Source of the DNA: JAFLTL01 sp964389525
GTDB taxonomy: Bacteria > Bacteroidota > Bacteroidia > Bacteroidales > Muribaculaceae
Direction of reading: 5' to 3'
DNA: 64,000 nucleotides
Assembly (NCBI GenBank): GCA_964389525.1
Contig: CAYMEX010000011.1
Coordinates: 1-64,000, forward strand
Shown here: positions 1 through 8,694 of the stretch, one piece after another
How the letters are laid out: every line of letters begins with the position of its first letter
How positions within the stretch are numbered: the first letter of the stretch is position 1
The notes under the pieces: model-generated
The model's input: only the letters and a program-made list of their open reading frames with translations
Told to the model about the DNA's origin: nothing
Databases searched by the model: none
Translations under genes and position numbers: made by a program

Positions 1-53
<53 letters not shown>

Positions 54-126
54 AGGGATAAGGGAGAAGCCGCCGTCGTGGCTGACAAACATCCTGTGCA
101 AATAAGTTTAATTTTCTCTTGTCTTG

Positions 127-199
<73 letters not shown>

Positions 200-240
200 A
201 ATCTACTCTTGCAAGCGAGGGCGTTTCCGCGTTTGCGATG

Positions 241-272
241 CAAAGGTAGGCATTATTTTTAAACGTGCAAAA
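241..272 (-). promoter_or_regulatory. promoter for the tRNA-Gly pair
   Basis: On the minus strand TTTTG is followed by exactly 19 bases and then TACCTTTG. This matches the Bacteroidetes primary sigma consensus (TTTG at -33, TAnnTTTG at -7). Transcription would start some 40 nt before the tRNA at 199. It overlaps the last codon region of the aminotransferase gene only at its far edge. Confidence 0.75.
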
Positions 273-275
273 TTT

Positions 276-1472
276 TCAGACATTTTTTTTGTCAAAAGAG
301 CAACCGTTGATGCGATCGAGGGCTTCAGAGAGGCGTTCGGCGGTGGCGCACAGCGAGATACGCACATAACGATCGCCCTGTCTGCCGAAGATAAATCCGG
401 GCGTGATGAAGATGTGACGGTCGGCAAGCAGCCGGTCGGCAAGCGCCTCGCCCGATTTCTCGCTGTCGGGGATGCGTCCCCAAAGGAACAGACCGCGCTG
501 AGCCGGATCGAACGTACAGCCGAGTGCTTCCATAATCTTCTCGGCAATGACGCGGCGCGACGAGTACTCGCGGTTGAGCTCCTCATACCACTCGTCGCCG
601 AGCGACAGGGCCTCGACAGCCGCATCCATCATGGGGCGGAACTGCCCGGAGTCGACATTGCTCTTGACACGGAGAACCCACTGCACGAACTGAGGATTTG
701 AGGCAAGCATGGCGATGCGCCATCCGGCCATGTTGTGGCTCTTTGAGAGGGAGTTCATCTCGATAGCGACATCTATCGCTCCGGGAACCTGAAGGATGCT
801 GAGGGGCTCGCGGTTGAGGATGAAGCTGTAGGGGTTGTCGTGGGCAATGACTATGCCGTGACGGCGGCCGAAGTCCACGGCCTTGCGGAAGAGGTCGAGC
901 GTTGCGGGTGTGCCGGTGGGCATGTGCGGATAGTTGAGCCACATGATCTTCACGCGTTCAAGCGGCACTGTGCGCTCGATCAGGTCAAAGTCGGGATACC
1001 AGCCGTTGCCGGGCGTAAGGTCGTACTTGAAGATCTCGGCTCCGACAAGGTTGCTGACCGATGTGTAGGTGGGATATCCGGGGTCGGGCACAAGCACGGC
1101 GTCGCCCGGATTAAGAAAGGCGAGCGAGATGTGGAGAATGCCCTCCTTGGAGCCGATGAGGGGCTGAATCTGCTTGTCGGGATCGAGCTTCACGCCATAT
1201 ATGCGTTCGTACCATGCGGCGAATGCCTTACGCAGCTGGGGAGTGCCCACATAGGGCTGATAGGAGTGGTTGCCGGGCTCGGCGGCACGCGAGGCGAGGG
1301 TGGATATGACCGACGGATGCGGCGGACGGTCGGGCCCGCCTATGCCGAGCGAGATGACGTCGGCTCCGGCCTCTTTCATACGCGCGATCTCGCGTAGTTT
1401 GGTGGAAAAGTAGTATTCTTTTACGTCGCTGACGCGGTCGGCCGGACGTATTTCAGGCATTTTGTCGCACAT
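276..1472 (-). CDS. PLP-dependent class I/II aminotransferase
   Basis: About 398 aa, a fold-type I aminotransferase. The PLP-binding lysine is in SLSKSHNMAGWR, the cofactor-phosphate region is near GSKEGI, and the substrate-carboxylate arginine is likely in the C-terminal YVRISL. It resembles the LL-diaminopimelate/alanine/aspartate aminotransferase group. In Bacteroides a gene of this type follows pheA and is thought to act in aromatic amino acid transamination, but substrate cannot be read from the sequence. I chose the ATG at 1472, 4 nt after the pheA stop; an ATG four codons on (1460) is equally possible. Upstream in-frame sequence lies inside pheA and is not protein-like. Probably cotranscribed with pheA. 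Confidence 0.88.
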   Translation of the reverse strand: MCDKMPEIRPADRVSDVKEYYFSTKLREIARMKEAGADVISLGIGGPDRPPHPSVISTLASRAAEPGNHSYQPYVGTPQLRKAFAAWYERIYGVKLDPDKQIQPLIGSKEGILHISLAFLNPGDAVLVPDPGYPTYTSVSNLVGAEIFKYDLTPGNGWYPDFDLIERTVPLERVKIMWLNYPHMPTGTPATLDLFRKAVDFGRRHGIVIAHDNPYSFILNREPLSILQVPGAIDVAIEMNSLSKSHNMAGWRIAMLASNPQFVQWVLRVKSNVDSGQFRPMMDAAVEALSLGDEWYEELNREYSSRRVIAEKIMEALGCTFDPAQRGLFLWGRIPDSEKSGEALADRLLADRHIFITPGFIFGRQGDRYVRISLCATAERLSEALDRINGCSFDKKNV

Positions 1473-1476
1473 GGCT

Positions 1477-2325
1477 TCAAATCTGGTTTTTGCATTCTTT
1501 GTATTCTCCGAGCACACGCAGGTCGTTGATGAGCGGACGCACCGCGTCGAGGGCCTGCCGGTAGCGCACGAAACTGTCGAACGTGAGGTCGACATAGAAT
1601 CGGTATTCCCACTCGCGTCCTATGATCGGCAGCGACTGGATCTTGGAGAGGTTGATGTCGTAGAAAGAGAAGATGGTGAGCACTTTGGAGAGCGCGCCGT
1701 GGGTGTGGGGCAGCGTGAAGACGATCGACGCCTTGTCGAGTGTCTCGTCGCGGGGCTTCATCTCGCGCGCCACGAGCGGATCGGCAAGGATGAGGAAGCG
1801 GGTGAAGTTGCGTTTGTTGGTCTCGATGCCCTTGGCGAGTATCTCGAGGCCGTAGAGCCCGGCGGCATACTCGCCGCAGACGGCGGCATGGCCGCGCAGC
1901 GACTGCTCTGCAATCTCACGCGCCGAGCCCGCAGTGTCGAACTTCTCGATCATCTTCATGCGCGGATGCGTGCGCAGATACTGCTCGCACTGCATGAGCG
2001 CCATCGGGTGAGAGTTGACCTCATACAGCGTGTCGAACGTCTCGCCCGGAAGCGCCGCGAGCACATGCGAGATGCGCATCTTGTGTTCTCCTATGATCTC
2101 GAGATTGCTTTTGCGCAGCAGCTCGTGGTTGGGAAGTATGCTTCCCGCTATGGTGTTCTCGATCGCAAGTGTGCCAAGCAGCGAGGCATCGGCCGACAAT
2201 GCGGCGAACATGTCGGGAAACGTATCGCACGGTATCGTCGTGATCTCCTGTCCGGCAAAATACTCACGTGCGGCGGCATCGTGGTAGCAGCCGGCCACAC
2301 CCTGTATGGTAACTCTTATATTCAT
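1477..2325 (-). CDS. pheA: prephenate dehydratase
   Basis: 282 aa, monofunctional. Residues ~1-180 form the two-lobed prephenate dehydratase domain, ending in the catalytic NFTRFLIL segment (Thr needed for decarboxylation/dehydration to phenylpyruvate). Residues ~195-275 form an ACT domain. In many PheA proteins the ACT domain carries ESRP, part of the phenylalanine-binding site; here the corresponding stretch is LSKIQSLPIIGREW, so Glu and Arg are replaced. Feedback control by Phe may therefore differ. No chorismate mutase domain is fused. The gene leads a two-gene operon with the aminotransferase; a TATCTTTG -7 element lies just upstream. Confidence 0.95.
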   Translation of the reverse strand: MNIRVTIQGVAGCYHDAAAREYFAGQEITTIPCDTFPDMFAALSADASLLGTLAIENTIAGSILPNHELLRKSNLEIIGEHKMRISHVLAALPGETFDTLYEVNSHPMALMQCEQYLRTHPRMKMIEKFDTAGSAREIAEQSLRGHAAVCGEYAAGLYGLEILAKGIETNKRNFTRFLILADPLVAREMKPRDETLDKASIVFTLPHTHGALSKVLTIFSFYDINLSKIQSLPIIGREWEYRFYVDLTFDSFVRYRQALDAVRPLINDLRVLGEYKECKNQI

Positions 2326-2345
2326 ATCTAAACCTGATAGAGGTG

Positions 2346-2353
2346 CAAAGATA
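2346..2353 (-). promoter_or_regulatory. -7 promoter element for pheA
   Basis: The minus strand reads TATCTTTG, a match to TAnnTTTG, about 20 nt before the pheA start. A clear TTTG at -33 is not visible; the best candidate is TTTAC about 20 nt upstream. Confidence 0.5.
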
Positions 2354-2440
2354 CTAAAAGAATAAAAAGATTGTGTAAATCCGTCTATTTTATAGTTTAT
2401 CTCACACTATGCGGCAGCCGCCAAATGTGAACAAACGCAA

Positions 2441-2459
2441 AACAATAATAATCATTATC
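2441..2459. promoter_or_regulatory. Fur-box-like palindrome
   Basis: The 19-mer matches the classical Fur consensus (GATAATGATAATCATTATC) at 16 of 19 positions and keeps the right half ATAATCATTATC intact. It lies about 130 nt upstream of the TonB-C protein gene at 2588, in the intergenic region divergent from pheA. Iron control is inference; AT-rich palindromes can arise by chance. Confidence 0.35.
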
Positions 2460-2587
2460 AATTAGGAGCGACACGAGTTGCAAATGTCGGGCAGGGGCTA
2501 TTTCTTTGCACACATACATCTCTCCCATCACATCCACGCGGAGTTCCGCCGCCTGAAATTCAATAGTCAATCAGCCCTCTCCCATAT

Positions 2588-3037
2588 ATGAATTCATCAT
2601 CCATGAGCAATGTCGCCAGACTGGCGTTGACAATACTGTTTTTCAACATTACGTTGCTTGTCGGTAAAGCCCAGACCGTGCGTGCCGTACACCATATCGC
2701 AGGCAATAGCGGCACAACTACTGTCTATGAATACAACTCGGTTGACATAGCTCCAAATTTTCCGGGCGGCAAGCTGTCGATGATGCGCTATATAAACAGG
2801 GAGCGCCGATATCCGGCGGCAGCCTACGAGGCGGGCATCGAAGGCCGTGTGACATGCGGTTTCGTGGTTCTGGCCGACGGCTCGATAAGGGATGTCAGCG
2901 TGCTCAAGAGCGCATATCCGTCGCTCGACGCCGAGGCCGTCAGGCTTGTGGAGAATATGCCGAGATGGGATCCCGGCATTGTCGACGGGATAAAAGTGGC
3001 GGTGTACTGTGTGCTGCCAATAGCTTTCAGGCTTTAA
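2588..3037 (+). CDS. small secreted TonB C-terminal domain protein
   Basis: 149 aa. Residues ~1-29 look like an uncleaved anchor or Sec signal (hydrophobic core LALTILFFNITLLVG, then KAQ). Residues ~60-148 match a TonB_C domain: PAAAYEAGIEGRVTCGFVV, then GSIRDVSVLKSAYPSLDAEA, and a final PIAFRL beta strand. The proline-rich spacer of a true TonB is missing, so it is a short TonB-C family protein, common in Bacteroidetes, rather than an obvious energy transducer. Starts at 2588 and 2609 are both possible. It stands alone between divergent pheA and the next promoter, with a Fur-like palindrome upstream. Confidence 0.75.
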   Translation: MNSSSMSNVARLALTILFFNITLLVGKAQTVRAVHHIAGNSGTTTVYEYNSVDIAPNFPGGKLSMMRYINRERRYPAAAYEAGIEGRVTCGFVVLADGSIRDVSVLKSAYPSLDAEAVRLVENMPRWDPGIVDGIKVAVYCVLPIAFRL

Positions 3038-3088
3038 CAGCCGACATGACGCCATAGCGTAATGCTTGGGTAATTGCACGGGAAGGAC

Positions 3089-3096
3089 TATATTTG
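3089..3096 (+). promoter_or_regulatory. -7 promoter element for the aspartate-type aminotransferase
   Basis: TATATTTG matches TAnnTTTG; a TTG 20 nt upstream (3066-3068) is a plausible -33 element. The implied 5' leader to the ATG at 3186 is about 80 nt. Confidence 0.55.
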
Positions 3097-3185
3097 CAGT
3101 TGAAAACAAACGGTATTCCAGACCGCCGGGCCACATGGCCTCAGGCCGGTATAATTATTACCACACAAGCATTAACAGCACAAGC

Positions 3186-4379
3186 ATGGAACATATCTCG
3201 CAGAGGATCCAGGCCATGTCGCCGTCGGCGACTCTGGCTATGTCGCAAAAGAGCGCCGAGCTGAAGGCTCAGGGTGTCGACGTCATAAATCTGTCGGTCG
3301 GAGAACCCGACTTCGAGACTCCCGAACACATCAGGGAGGCCGCCAAAAAGGCCATCGACGAAGGCTTCACGCGCTACACTCCGGTGCCGGGCTACATGAG
3401 CCTGCGCAAAGCCGTGGCCGGCAAACTCGAACGCGAGAACGGACTCAGCTACGCACCCGAACAGATCGTCGTGTCGAACGGTGCAAAGCAGTCGCTCTGC
3501 AACATCATACTTTCGGCCATCAACCCCGGCGACGAAGTGGTGATACCCACTCCGGCATGGGTAAGCTATATCGAGATGGTCAAGCTCGCCGAAGGCATCG
3601 TGAAGGAAGTGCCCGCGACAATCGAGCAGAATTTCAAGATAACTCCCGCACAGCTTGCCGCCGCTCTCAACGAGAAGACACGCATGGTGCTCATCTGCTC
3701 GCCGTCTAACCCGACCGGCTCGGTCTACACACGCGACGAGCTGCAGGCTCTTGTAGACGTGCTTAAAGACTGGCCCGAAGTGATAATACTGGCCGACGAG
3801 ATCTACGAGCACATCAACTACACCGGAGCGTTCACCTCGCTCGGATCATTCCCCGAAACCGCCGACCGCACCGTTATCGTCAACGGCGTGTCGAAAGCCT
3901 ATGCCATGACCGGCTGGCGTGTGGGATGGTGTGCCGCCCCGCTCTGGCTCGCCAAAGCCACCAACAAGCTGCAGGGACAATACACCTCAGGCTGCTCGTC
4001 GATAGCACAGAAGGCAGCAGAAGCCGCCTACGAGGGGCCGCAGGAGTGTGTGGAGGAGATGCGCAAGGCATTTGAACGCCGCCGCGACCTCATCGTGGAG
4101 CTCGCATCGCAGATACCGGGCTGGAAGGTCAACGTGCCGCAGGGTGCGTTCTATCTCTTCCCCGAAGTATCGGCATATTTCGGAAAACGCTCGGGCGACA
4201 AGGTGATAGCCAACGCCAATGATCTGGCCATGTATCTGCTTGAGGAAGCCCACGTTGCTACTGTCGACGGCGGAGCATTCAGTCTGCCGGGCTATCTGCG
4301 TCTGAGCTATGCCACAAGCGACGACAACCTGCGCGAGGCCATGCGCCGCATCTCGGCAGCTCTGGCCAAGCTGAGCTGA
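3186..4379 (+). CDS. aspC: pyridoxal phosphate-dependent aspartate-type aminotransferase
   Basis: 397 aa, class I aminotransferase of the Igamma aspartate/prephenate type (aspartate + 2-oxoglutarate to oxaloacetate + glutamate). Visible signatures are LSVGEPDFETPEHI near the N-terminus, SNPTGSVYTRDEL, LADEIYEHI, the PLP lysine in VNGVSKAYAMTGWRVGW (~residue 240) and RLSYA near the C-terminus. The open frame extends 40 codons upstream, but that part contains the promoter at 3089 and is not protein-like; the ATG at 3186 begins the usual MEHISQR N-terminus. Exact substrate range (aspartate or also aromatic acceptors) is not certain. Confidence 0.9.
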   Translation: MEHISQRIQAMSPSATLAMSQKSAELKAQGVDVINLSVGEPDFETPEHIREAAKKAIDEGFTRYTPVPGYMSLRKAVAGKLERENGLSYAPEQIVVSNGAKQSLCNIILSAINPGDEVVIPTPAWVSYIEMVKLAEGIVKEVPATIEQNFKITPAQLAAALNEKTRMVLICSPSNPTGSVYTRDELQALVDVLKDWPEVIILADEIYEHINYTGAFTSLGSFPETADRTVIVNGVSKAYAMTGWRVGWCAAPLWLAKATNKLQGQYTSGCSSIAQKAAEAAYEGPQECVEEMRKAFERRRDLIVELASQIPGWKVNVPQGAFYLFPEVSAYFGKRSGDKVIANANDLAMYLLEEAHVATVDGGAFSLPGYLRLSYATSDDNLREAMRRISAALAKLS

Positions 4380-4400
4380 CCGTATTTCATCAACACGAAA

Positions 4401-6152
4401 GTGAACAGACATCTTACAGCCCTTGCAGCAGCCGCAATAACTGTTGCAGGGGCTATCTGCCCTGTCAGTGCCGAGAAGCGCCAGGTAAAGGTCAGGATAA
4501 TCGAGACCTCTGACGTGCATGGCAACTACTTCCCCTACGACTTCATAAACGGCCGTGCGGGGACGGGCAGTCTTGCGCGTGTGCACACAGCGGTTGAAAA
4601 CGCCCGTAAAGAAGTCGGCAAAGACAATGTGATACTTGTCGACAACGGCGACATACTGCAGGGACAGCCTACAGCCTACTACTACAACTTTATCGACACT
4701 ACGTCGCGCCATGTGGCCGCCGAGATGATGGATTTCATGGGCTATGATCTCGCCACTCTCGGCAACCACGACATAGAGACCGGCCATGAGGTCTACGACC
4801 GCTGGATCAAGACGTCGGGACGCCCGGTGCTCGGCGCGAACATCATCGACACCCGCACGGGCAAGCCATATGTCGACCCGTACAAGATCGTCGAGCGCGA
4901 CGGACTGAAGATAGCGTTTCTCGGCATGATCACCCCCGGAATACCGGGATGGCTGCCTGAAAATCTGTGGGAGGGGCTGAAATTCGAGGAGATGGTGCCG
5001 TCGGCAAGCAAGTGGGTCAGCTATATACGCACCTACGAAAAACCCGACGTGATAATCGGACTGTTTCACTCGGGCCGCGACCACACGAAAACAACCGGCG
5101 ACGTGATCGAGAACGCCTCGGTGCTTGTAGCCAGGGAAGTGCCGGGGTTTGACGTGGTGATGATGGGACACGACCACTCGAAATACCTTGATTTCGTTAA
5201 GAACCACGACGGCAAAAACGTGCTCGTCGGCAATCCGGCCAACAACGCCGACCTGCTTTTCACGGTCGACATCGAGGCCGATATAGACGAGACCGGCAAA
5301 GTCGGCGACATAGTCATCAAAGGCGACGTGTCGACGACCAACAACCTGCAGCCGTCGGCCGGGTTCATGGAACGCTTCGAGCCGCAACGCAAAGCCGTCG
5401 AAGAATTTGTAGGACGCGACATAGGCGAACTGACAGCCCCGATGAGCACACGCGACGCCTATTTCGGCCCGTCGGCATTTGTCGACTTCATACACTCGCT
5501 CCAGCTGGCCATATCGGGAGCACAGATCTCAATGGCCGCTCCGCTCACATTCGACGCCACGATACCCGCAGGGAAGATCTCGGTCAGCGACATGTTCAAT
5601 CTCTACAAATACGAGAACATGCTCTATACAATGCGCCTGACAGGAAGCGAGATCAAGAACTATCTGGAGATGAGCTACGACATGTGGACCCGACAGATGG
5701 CATCGGCCGACGATCATCTGCTGAATCTGCGTGACACCGACGCCGCCGACATGAGCCATACAGGATTCAGGCATCCGAGCTATAATTTCGACTCGGCGGC
5801 CGGAATAATCTACACCGTGGATGTGACAAAACCCAAAGGCGAAAAGATCACAATCATTTCAATGGCCGAAGGCACGCCGTTCGCGCCTGAGAATGAATAT
5901 ACTGTCGCCATAAATTCATATCGCGGCAACGGCGGAGGCAATCTGCTCACCGAAGGGGCCGGCATCGCCAAGGAGGATCTAAAGAAACGCATCGTGAAGT
6001 CGACCGACAAAGACCTGCGTTACTACATGATGAAGTATATCGAACAGCACAAGACCCTGACGCCCGCCGCTCTCAACCACTGGAAGTTCATACCGGAAGA
6101 GATCGTCGCTCCCGCAGCCGGACGCGACCGTCAGCTTCTTTTCAACGACTGA
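4401..6152 (+). CDS. bifunctional metallophosphatase/5'-nucleotidase, exported
   Basis: 583 aa starting with GTG. Residues 1-24 are a Sec signal ending at VSAEK. The N-terminal calcineurin-like domain shows all metal-site motifs: ETSDVHGNY, DNGDILQG, LGNHDIETG, FHSGRD and MMGHDHSK. The C-terminal 5'-nucleotidase domain (from ~residue 325) includes STRDAYFGPSAFVDF and LYKYENMLYTMRLTG. Family members hydrolyse nucleotides or 2',3'-cyclic nucleotides in the periplasm. It starts 21 nt after the aminotransferase and is followed by a methyltransferase gene after 7 nt, so it probably leads or belongs to an operon. Confidence 0.9.
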   Translation: MNRHLTALAAAAITVAGAICPVSAEKRQVKVRIIETSDVHGNYFPYDFINGRAGTGSLARVHTAVENARKEVGKDNVILVDNGDILQGQPTAYYYNFIDTTSRHVAAEMMDFMGYDLATLGNHDIETGHEVYDRWIKTSGRPVLGANIIDTRTGKPYVDPYKIVERDGLKIAFLGMITPGIPGWLPENLWEGLKFEEMVPSASKWVSYIRTYEKPDVIIGLFHSGRDHTKTTGDVIENASVLVAREVPGFDVVMMGHDHSKYLDFVKNHDGKNVLVGNPANNADLLFTVDIEADIDETGKVGDIVIKGDVSTTNNLQPSAGFMERFEPQRKAVEEFVGRDIGELTAPMSTRDAYFGPSAFVDFIHSLQLAISGAQISMAAPLTFDATIPAGKISVSDMFNLYKYENMLYTMRLTGSEIKNYLEMSYDMWTRQMASADDHLLNLRDTDAADMSHTGFRHPSYNFDSAAGIIYTVDVTKPKGEKITIISMAEGTPFAPENEYTVAINSYRGNGGGNLLTEGAGIAKEDLKKRIVKSTDKDLRYYMMKYIEQHKTLTPAALNHWKFIPEEIVAPAAGRDRQLLFND

Positions 6153-6159
6153 AGCAGAT

Positions 6160-6687
6160 ATGGAGAAGAAACGCATATGGGAACTCGGACGCGACAGCGT
6201 CGAGGCATACCGCGGGAAACGCAAACTGCCTGTCGTGCTCGTGGTCGACAACGTCAGAAGCCTCAACAACATCGGCGCGATGTTCAGGACGGCCGACGCT
6301 TTTCTTGTCGAACGCATGGCACTATGCGGCATCTCGTCGCCTCCCCCCTCCCCCGAGATACACAAGACGGCTCTCGGCGCCGAGGAGACTGTGGCATGGG
6401 AATATTATGCCGACACAACGGATGCAGTCGCCCAACTACGCGCCGACGGATACACGATCTGCTGTCTCGAGCAGGTCAAAGGGAGTATCGCGCTTCAGGA
6501 TTTCAAGGTGTCGGACTCAGAGAAATATGCCATCGTCGTGGGCAACGAGATCGACGGCGTCGACCAGCGTGTGGTAGACGCCTCGGATGTGGCACTTGAG
6601 ATACCCCAGTACGGCACAAAACATTCACTAAACGTATCAGTCTCGGCGGCACTGTCGCTGTGGCACTTTTTCACACAACTCACATGA
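6160..6687 (+). CDS. TrmH/SpoU-family RNA 2'-O-methyltransferase
   Basis: 175 aa, the minimal SPOUT catalytic domain without an N-terminal L30e-like domain. The three SpoU motifs are present: NVRSLNNIGAMFRTADAF (motif 1), VVGNEIDGV (motif 2) and IPQYGTKHSLNVSVSAA (motif 3, SAM-binding knot). It transfers a methyl group from SAM to a ribose 2'-OH; whether the target is tRNA or rRNA cannot be told. The stop overlaps the start of the next gene (ATGA), indicating translational coupling. Confidence 0.9.
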   Translation: MEKKRIWELGRDSVEAYRGKRKLPVVLVVDNVRSLNNIGAMFRTADAFLVERMALCGISSPPPSPEIHKTALGAEETVAWEYYADTTDAVAQLRADGYTICCLEQVKGSIALQDFKVSDSEKYAIVVGNEIDGVDQRVVDASDVALEIPQYGTKHSLNVSVSAALSLWHFFTQLT

Positions 6688-7703
6688 AACGACTTCTTAT
6701 CGTAGGCGCAGGGGGATTTATCGGAGGTTTCATCGCCCGCGAGGGACTGAACCGCGGATATGAAGTGTGGGCGACCGTAAGGTCGACAACCTCACTGAAA
6801 TATCTCGACGACCCACGCATACACATACTCACACTCGACTACGACGACCCGGATCAGATGAGTCAGGTGCTCGACAGTGAGATGCCGGGAGCAACAGGCT
6901 GGGACTATGTGATCTACAACCTCGGAGCCACAAAAGCGCTCGACTTCCCGGAATTCAACCGCGTGAACTTCCAGTATCTGCGCTCGTTTGGCGAGGTGCT
7001 GAAAGGCGTCGGATGCGAGCCGCGCATATTCCTGTTTATGAGCAGCCTTAGTGTACTCGGCCCCGGCGACGAAGTGTCGTATTCGCCTCTCGACACCAAG
7101 ATGCTTCCCCAGCCCAACACACGCTACGGTGTGTCGAAACTCAAAGCCGAACAGTGGCTTGAGTTCCAGAGCGGACTACCCTGGGTAATTTTCCGCCCGA
7201 CAGGTGTCTACGGCCCTCACGACAAAGACTACATGATGATGATACAGGCGATCGACTCACATGTCGATTTCGGCGTAGGCTATCGCAAACAGCTCCTGAC
7301 ATTCATCTATGTCGAGGATCTTGTGAACGCGATGTATGACTGCCTCGCCGCCGCGCCCGAAAAAGTCGTAAAGAAGAAGTACATCATATCGGAGAAACGC
7401 GCCTACACGCAAAAGGAGTTCCGCGACATAGTTGCCGCCGAACTCAACAAGAAGGTCGTACTGCCAGTCGTACTGCCTCTGTGGGCTACTTACGGCGCAA
7501 GCTACGTCGCAGAGAAAATCGGACGTCTCAGGCTGAAACCGTCGACTCTCAACCGCGACAAATACAACATAATGAAGCAGCGCAACTGGAACGCCGACAC
7601 GACCGACGCCGAGCGCGATTTCGGCTTTGAGCCGCGTCACTCGCTGCGCGACGGCATGGCAAAGACAGTTGCGGCATATCTTGCCGAGAAAGAGAAGAAG
7701 TAA
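6684..7703 (+). CDS. NAD-dependent epimerase/dehydratase family protein
   Basis: 339 aa extended SDR. The Rossmann glycine motif is VGAGGFIGGF, the active-site YxxxK is in TRYGVSKLKAEQ with the preceding catalytic Ser in FMSSLSV, and RPTGVYGPHDKDY follows. The last third is typical of the sugar-epimerase group, but the substrate is unknown. The ATG at 6684 overlaps the methyltransferase stop; the longer frame from 6660 lies inside that gene. A dispersed repeat starts about 40 nt after the stop. Confidence 0.85.
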   Translation: MKRLLIVGAGGFIGGFIAREGLNRGYEVWATVRSTTSLKYLDDPRIHILTLDYDDPDQMSQVLDSEMPGATGWDYVIYNLGATKALDFPEFNRVNFQYLRSFGEVLKGVGCEPRIFLFMSSLSVLGPGDEVSYSPLDTKMLPQPNTRYGVSKLKAEQWLEFQSGLPWVIFRPTGVYGPHDKDYMMMIQAIDSHVDFGVGYRKQLLTFIYVEDLVNAMYDCLAAAPEKVVKKKYIISEKRAYTQKEFRDIVAAELNKKVVLPVVLPLWATYGASYVAEKIGRLRLKPSTLNRDKYNIMKQRNWNADTTDAERDFGFEPRHSLRDGMAKTVAAYLAEKEKK

Positions 7704-7740
7704 ACCACAACAATCCGAGATCATTACAGATACGGATGCT

Positions 7741-7781
7741 GTGTCATAATTGACTTTGGGCGTACTCTCGCACGCCCCTAC
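7741..7781 (+). repeat. dispersed intergenic repeat, copy A (core 7758-7781)
   Basis: GTGTCA is followed by the core GGGCGTAC...CACGCCCCTAC. The GGGCGT and ACGCCC arms can form a hairpin around ACTCTCGC. It matches copies at 30347 and 63106, but lacks the middle CTGACATG..AAATACCA block. It lies 3' of the epimerase gene in the same orientation. Confidence 0.8.
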
Positions 7782-7920
7782 GTCAGTTAAGACAAGCATT
7801 TCATATAGTATCAGACTGCCTCATTACTGTCAGGCGGTGTGGACTGAGATTCCGGCAGTGTCTTTCCGTCAGACGTGCTCCGGTCGGCACTCGCAAAAGC
7901 ACTCCTGCGTATACATGAAT

Positions 7921-7959
7921 CCCTGCGCACATGCCGCCTAAAGCGAAAGACACGCAGGG
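7921..7959. other. hairpin in the 283-nt gap 7704-7986
   Basis: CCCTGCG (7921) pairs with CGCAGGG (7953) around a 25-nt loop, just 3' of the nitroreductase gene on the minus strand. There is no strong T-tract, so it is at best a weak terminator. The rest of the gap between the repeat and this hairpin shows no gene or RNA family that I recognise. Confidence 0.35.
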
Positions 7960-7986
7960 AGTTACAAAATCGAAAGTAATTCAGGA

Positions 7987-8694
7987 TCAGAGAACGGCCT
8001 CGCGCCCCGAGCCTATGGCGAAATGCAGGCGCGCTATGCCGAGATCGATGCCGGTGTAGCCGAGGAGCGAGAAGCGGGTGGTCGAGCGCACCGTCGCCCC
8101 GTCGGGCATCAGACGGAAATAAAATTTCTGCTGATTTACAGCCGTGGGCGCAAGCAGCGCAAGACGCACTCCCTCCTTGAACCAGTCGGGAAAATCGGGC
8201 TCGACATTGCTGACTTGCTCAGGTGTCTTGATCTTATGGGGATGTATTGCCCCCTCAACGCCGTAGCCTATCGCAATGACACACCGCACTTTTTCACCGG
8301 CTGGCACGGAGAATGCCCCGGGAATCTTGCTGTAGGTGAGCCCCACCCAGCAGGTGTTGAGGCCGAGATGCTGCGCGAGAAGCACTACTTTCTCACCCTG
8401 CTCGCCTATCTTCACATCCAGGCCGCTCCCACGGCGTGTGGATATGACAATGTAGTTCTCCACTCCCTTGAAATTACCGTAGCTTGCCCAACGGCCGCCA
8501 AACGCACGCGGCTCGTTGACGACAAGCTGCATCGTCAGCCCGTCGACTTCGGCACTGAGCGCGGCAAGCGCGTCGTAGAGACGCGACACGGTTTCGGGTG
8601 CCAACGGGCGGTCGGCATGATACATACGCACAGAGTGGCGCGACTCTATAGCCTCTACAAGTTCGGCCGGACTTAATCCAAGATCAAAGTTCAT
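7987..8694 (-). CDS. nitroreductase family protein (TM1586-like)
   Basis: 235 aa. The N-terminus ESRHSVRMYHADRPL is the FMN-phosphate binding RxSxR segment of nitroreductases, and the second half (LLAPTAVNQQKFYF) repeats an NAD(P)H:FMN reductase-like element. The arrangement fits the TM1586 nitroreductase subfamily, flavoproteins of unknown substrate. The ATG overlaps the shikimate kinase stop (ATGA), so the two are translationally coupled, with mscL upstream in the same run. No obvious functional link to aroK. Confidence 0.85.
   Translation of the reverse strand: MNFDLGLSPAELVEAIESRHSVRMYHADRPLAPETVSRLYDALAALSAEVDGLTMQLVVNEPRAFGGRWASYGNFKGVENYIVISTRRGSGLDVKIGEQGEKVVLLAQHLGLNTCWVGLTYSKIPGAFSVPAGEKVRCVIAIGYGVEGAIHPHKIKTPEQVSNVEPDFPDWFKEGVRLALLAPTAVNQQKFYFRLMPDGATVRSTTRFSLLGYTGIDLGIARLHFAIGSGREAVL

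Noticed and set aside
3066..3185. 40-residue N-terminal extension of the aspartate-type aminotransferase
   Set aside because: It contains the promoter element TATATTTG, and its sequence is not like the family N-terminus, which begins at MEHISQR.
7750..7941. 63-codon open frame starting in the dispersed repeat
   Set aside because: It consists of the repeat plus non-coding hairpin sequence and has no protein-like pattern.
7704..7986. Riboswitch or structured RNA in the gap between the epimerase and nitroreductase genes
   Set aside because: The gap lies between convergent gene ends, where a leader riboswitch has no target. Apart from the repeat and one hairpin I could match no RNA family.
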